From Gemmatimonadota bacterium (GTDB lineage Bacteria; Gemmatimonadota; Gemmatimonadetes; Gemmatimonadales; Gemmatimonadaceae), in NCBI GenBank assembly GCA_003222065.1, contig QHUV01000132.1, positions 1 to 6,363 of the forward strand: a stretch of DNA of 6,363 bases. Direction: 5' to 3'. The notes under the pieces were generated by a model. The model did not search any database, had not been told where the DNA came from, and saw only the letters and a program-made list of their open reading frames with translations. Both the position numbers and the translations under genes were made by a program. Each line of letters opens with the position of its first letter. The first letter of the stretch is position 1. Of the stretch, positions 6,250 through 6,363 are shown in pieces.

Positions 6250-6363
6250 TCAGCTATCGCCTCACGCGATCGCCCGGCGATGATGACCGCCGGATCGCGG
6301 TCGCTGTCGGTTGATTCCATGATCACTGCACCGTTAGGCGGGGATCGGTAGCCGAAGGGTCTT
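6246..6363 (-). CDS. C-terminal end of an unidentified protein (5' part outside window)
   Basis: On the minus strand a frame open from the right edge ends at TGA (6246-6248), overlapping the GTG of the TetR-family gene by four bases. The last residues read PFGYRSPPNGAVIMESTDSD and then end with VIIAGRSREAIAE. About two thirds of the codons end in G or C, consistent with coding sequence. I do not recognise the protein. An internal ATG at 6320 could alternatively make a 24-residue leader-like peptide, but I see no good ribosome binding site for it. The GTGA junction is the best argument for a real gene: such overlaps are characteristic of operons. If real, it is the first visible gene of the operon with the TetR-like and YdcF-like genes. 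Confidence 0.45.
   Translation of the reverse strand, partial: RPFGYRSPPNGAVIMESTDSDRDPAVIIAGRSREAIAE
6260..6263 (-). promoter_or_regulatory. Shine-Dalgarno of the TetR-family gene
   Basis: The minus strand reads GAGG followed by 10 bases and the GTG at 6249. It supports the GTG start. One base separates it from the base of a strong hairpin (6265-6299). Confidence 0.45.
6265..6299 (-). promoter_or_regulatory. strong imperfect hairpin next to the TetR ribosome binding site
   Basis: CGCGATC (6265-6271), a bulged GCC, and CGGCG (6275-6279) pair with CGCCG (6288-6292) and GATCGCG (6293-6299). This gives 12 base pairs, one 3-nt bulge and an 8-nt loop. It ends one base before the GAGG of the TetR gene. 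It could be a self-operator or an mRNA structure affecting the coupled start. No T-run follows, so it is not a standard terminator. Confidence 0.4.
6332..6339 (+). repeat. CGTTAGGC octamer (one of four copies in the window)
   Basis: The exact octamer CGTTAGGC occurs at 2055-2062, 2669-2676, 5565-5572 and 6332-6339, always on the plus strand. The 7-mer CGTTAGG also occurs at 1608-1614. My rough hand estimate for base composition is about 0.25 copies of the octamer on both strands together. Its role is unknown. Confidence 0.5.

Noticed and set aside
638..6339. GTTAGGC / GTTAGAC motifs resembling integron attC core sites
   Set aside because: They match GTTRRRY, but no paired RYYYAAC arm lies at cassette-like distance, most sit inside conserved coding sequence, and no integrase or cassette-like gene array is seen.
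1..6363. CRISPR, mobile element, toxin-antitoxin, tRNA/rRNA or defence system
   Set aside because: No repeated spacer array, transposase, integrase, nuclease or RNA gene signature was found on either strand by reading.

Overview
The window reads as a compact, GC-rich (about 60% by eye) bacterial chromosome segment. It holds eight genes or gene fragments, seven on the minus strand and one on the plus strand. The extracytoplasmic-function (ECF) sigma factor fragment, the paired M16B peptidases and the lack of any mobile-element gene suggest a free-living Gram-negative bacterium. The sigma factor sequence resembles, from memory, those of Gemmatimonadota, but no database search was possible and this placement is an inference.

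Region 1 (1-833): the 5' part of an ECF sigma factor gene runs off the left edge. Behind it lies a 326-bp leader or intergenic stretch with a clear Shine-Dalgarno sequence, a small stem-loop, a weak ECF-like promoter candidate and a 7-bp inverted repeat. Region 2 (834-4090): a tight three-gene operon transcribed leftward. It starts with a zinc-binding M16 peptidase subunit, followed by a 4-base ATGA overlap and a non-catalytic M16 partner, then a 3-base gap and a NUDIX hydrolase of the ADP-ribose pyrophosphatase type. The two M16 proteins have complementary halves of the M16B active site: HxxEH in one and the R/Y pair in the other. They therefore look like an obligate heterodimer. Region 3 (4091-4979): a short divergent intergenic region, then a plus-strand membrane-anchored alpha/beta hydrolase with a complete Ser-Asp-His triad. 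Region 4 (4992-6363): a leftward cluster of an unidentified gene (C-terminal end only), a TetR-family regulator overlapping it by GTGA, and a YdcF/DUF218 membrane-anchored protein. The YdcF gene converges on the alpha/beta hydrolase with 12 bp between the stops.

The M16 pair and NUDIX gene are probably co-expressed. The unidentified gene, tetR-like and ydcF-like genes probably form a second transcription unit. No CRISPR array, IS element, toxin-antitoxin pair, phage gene, tRNA or rRNA is visible, and I see no convincing undescribed defence or biosynthetic system. The observations most worth following are the split M16 active site, an over-represented one-orientation octamer (CGTTAGGC), an 11-bp perfect hairpin inside the catalytic M16 gene, and a strong imperfect hairpin directly against the ribosome binding site of the TetR gene.
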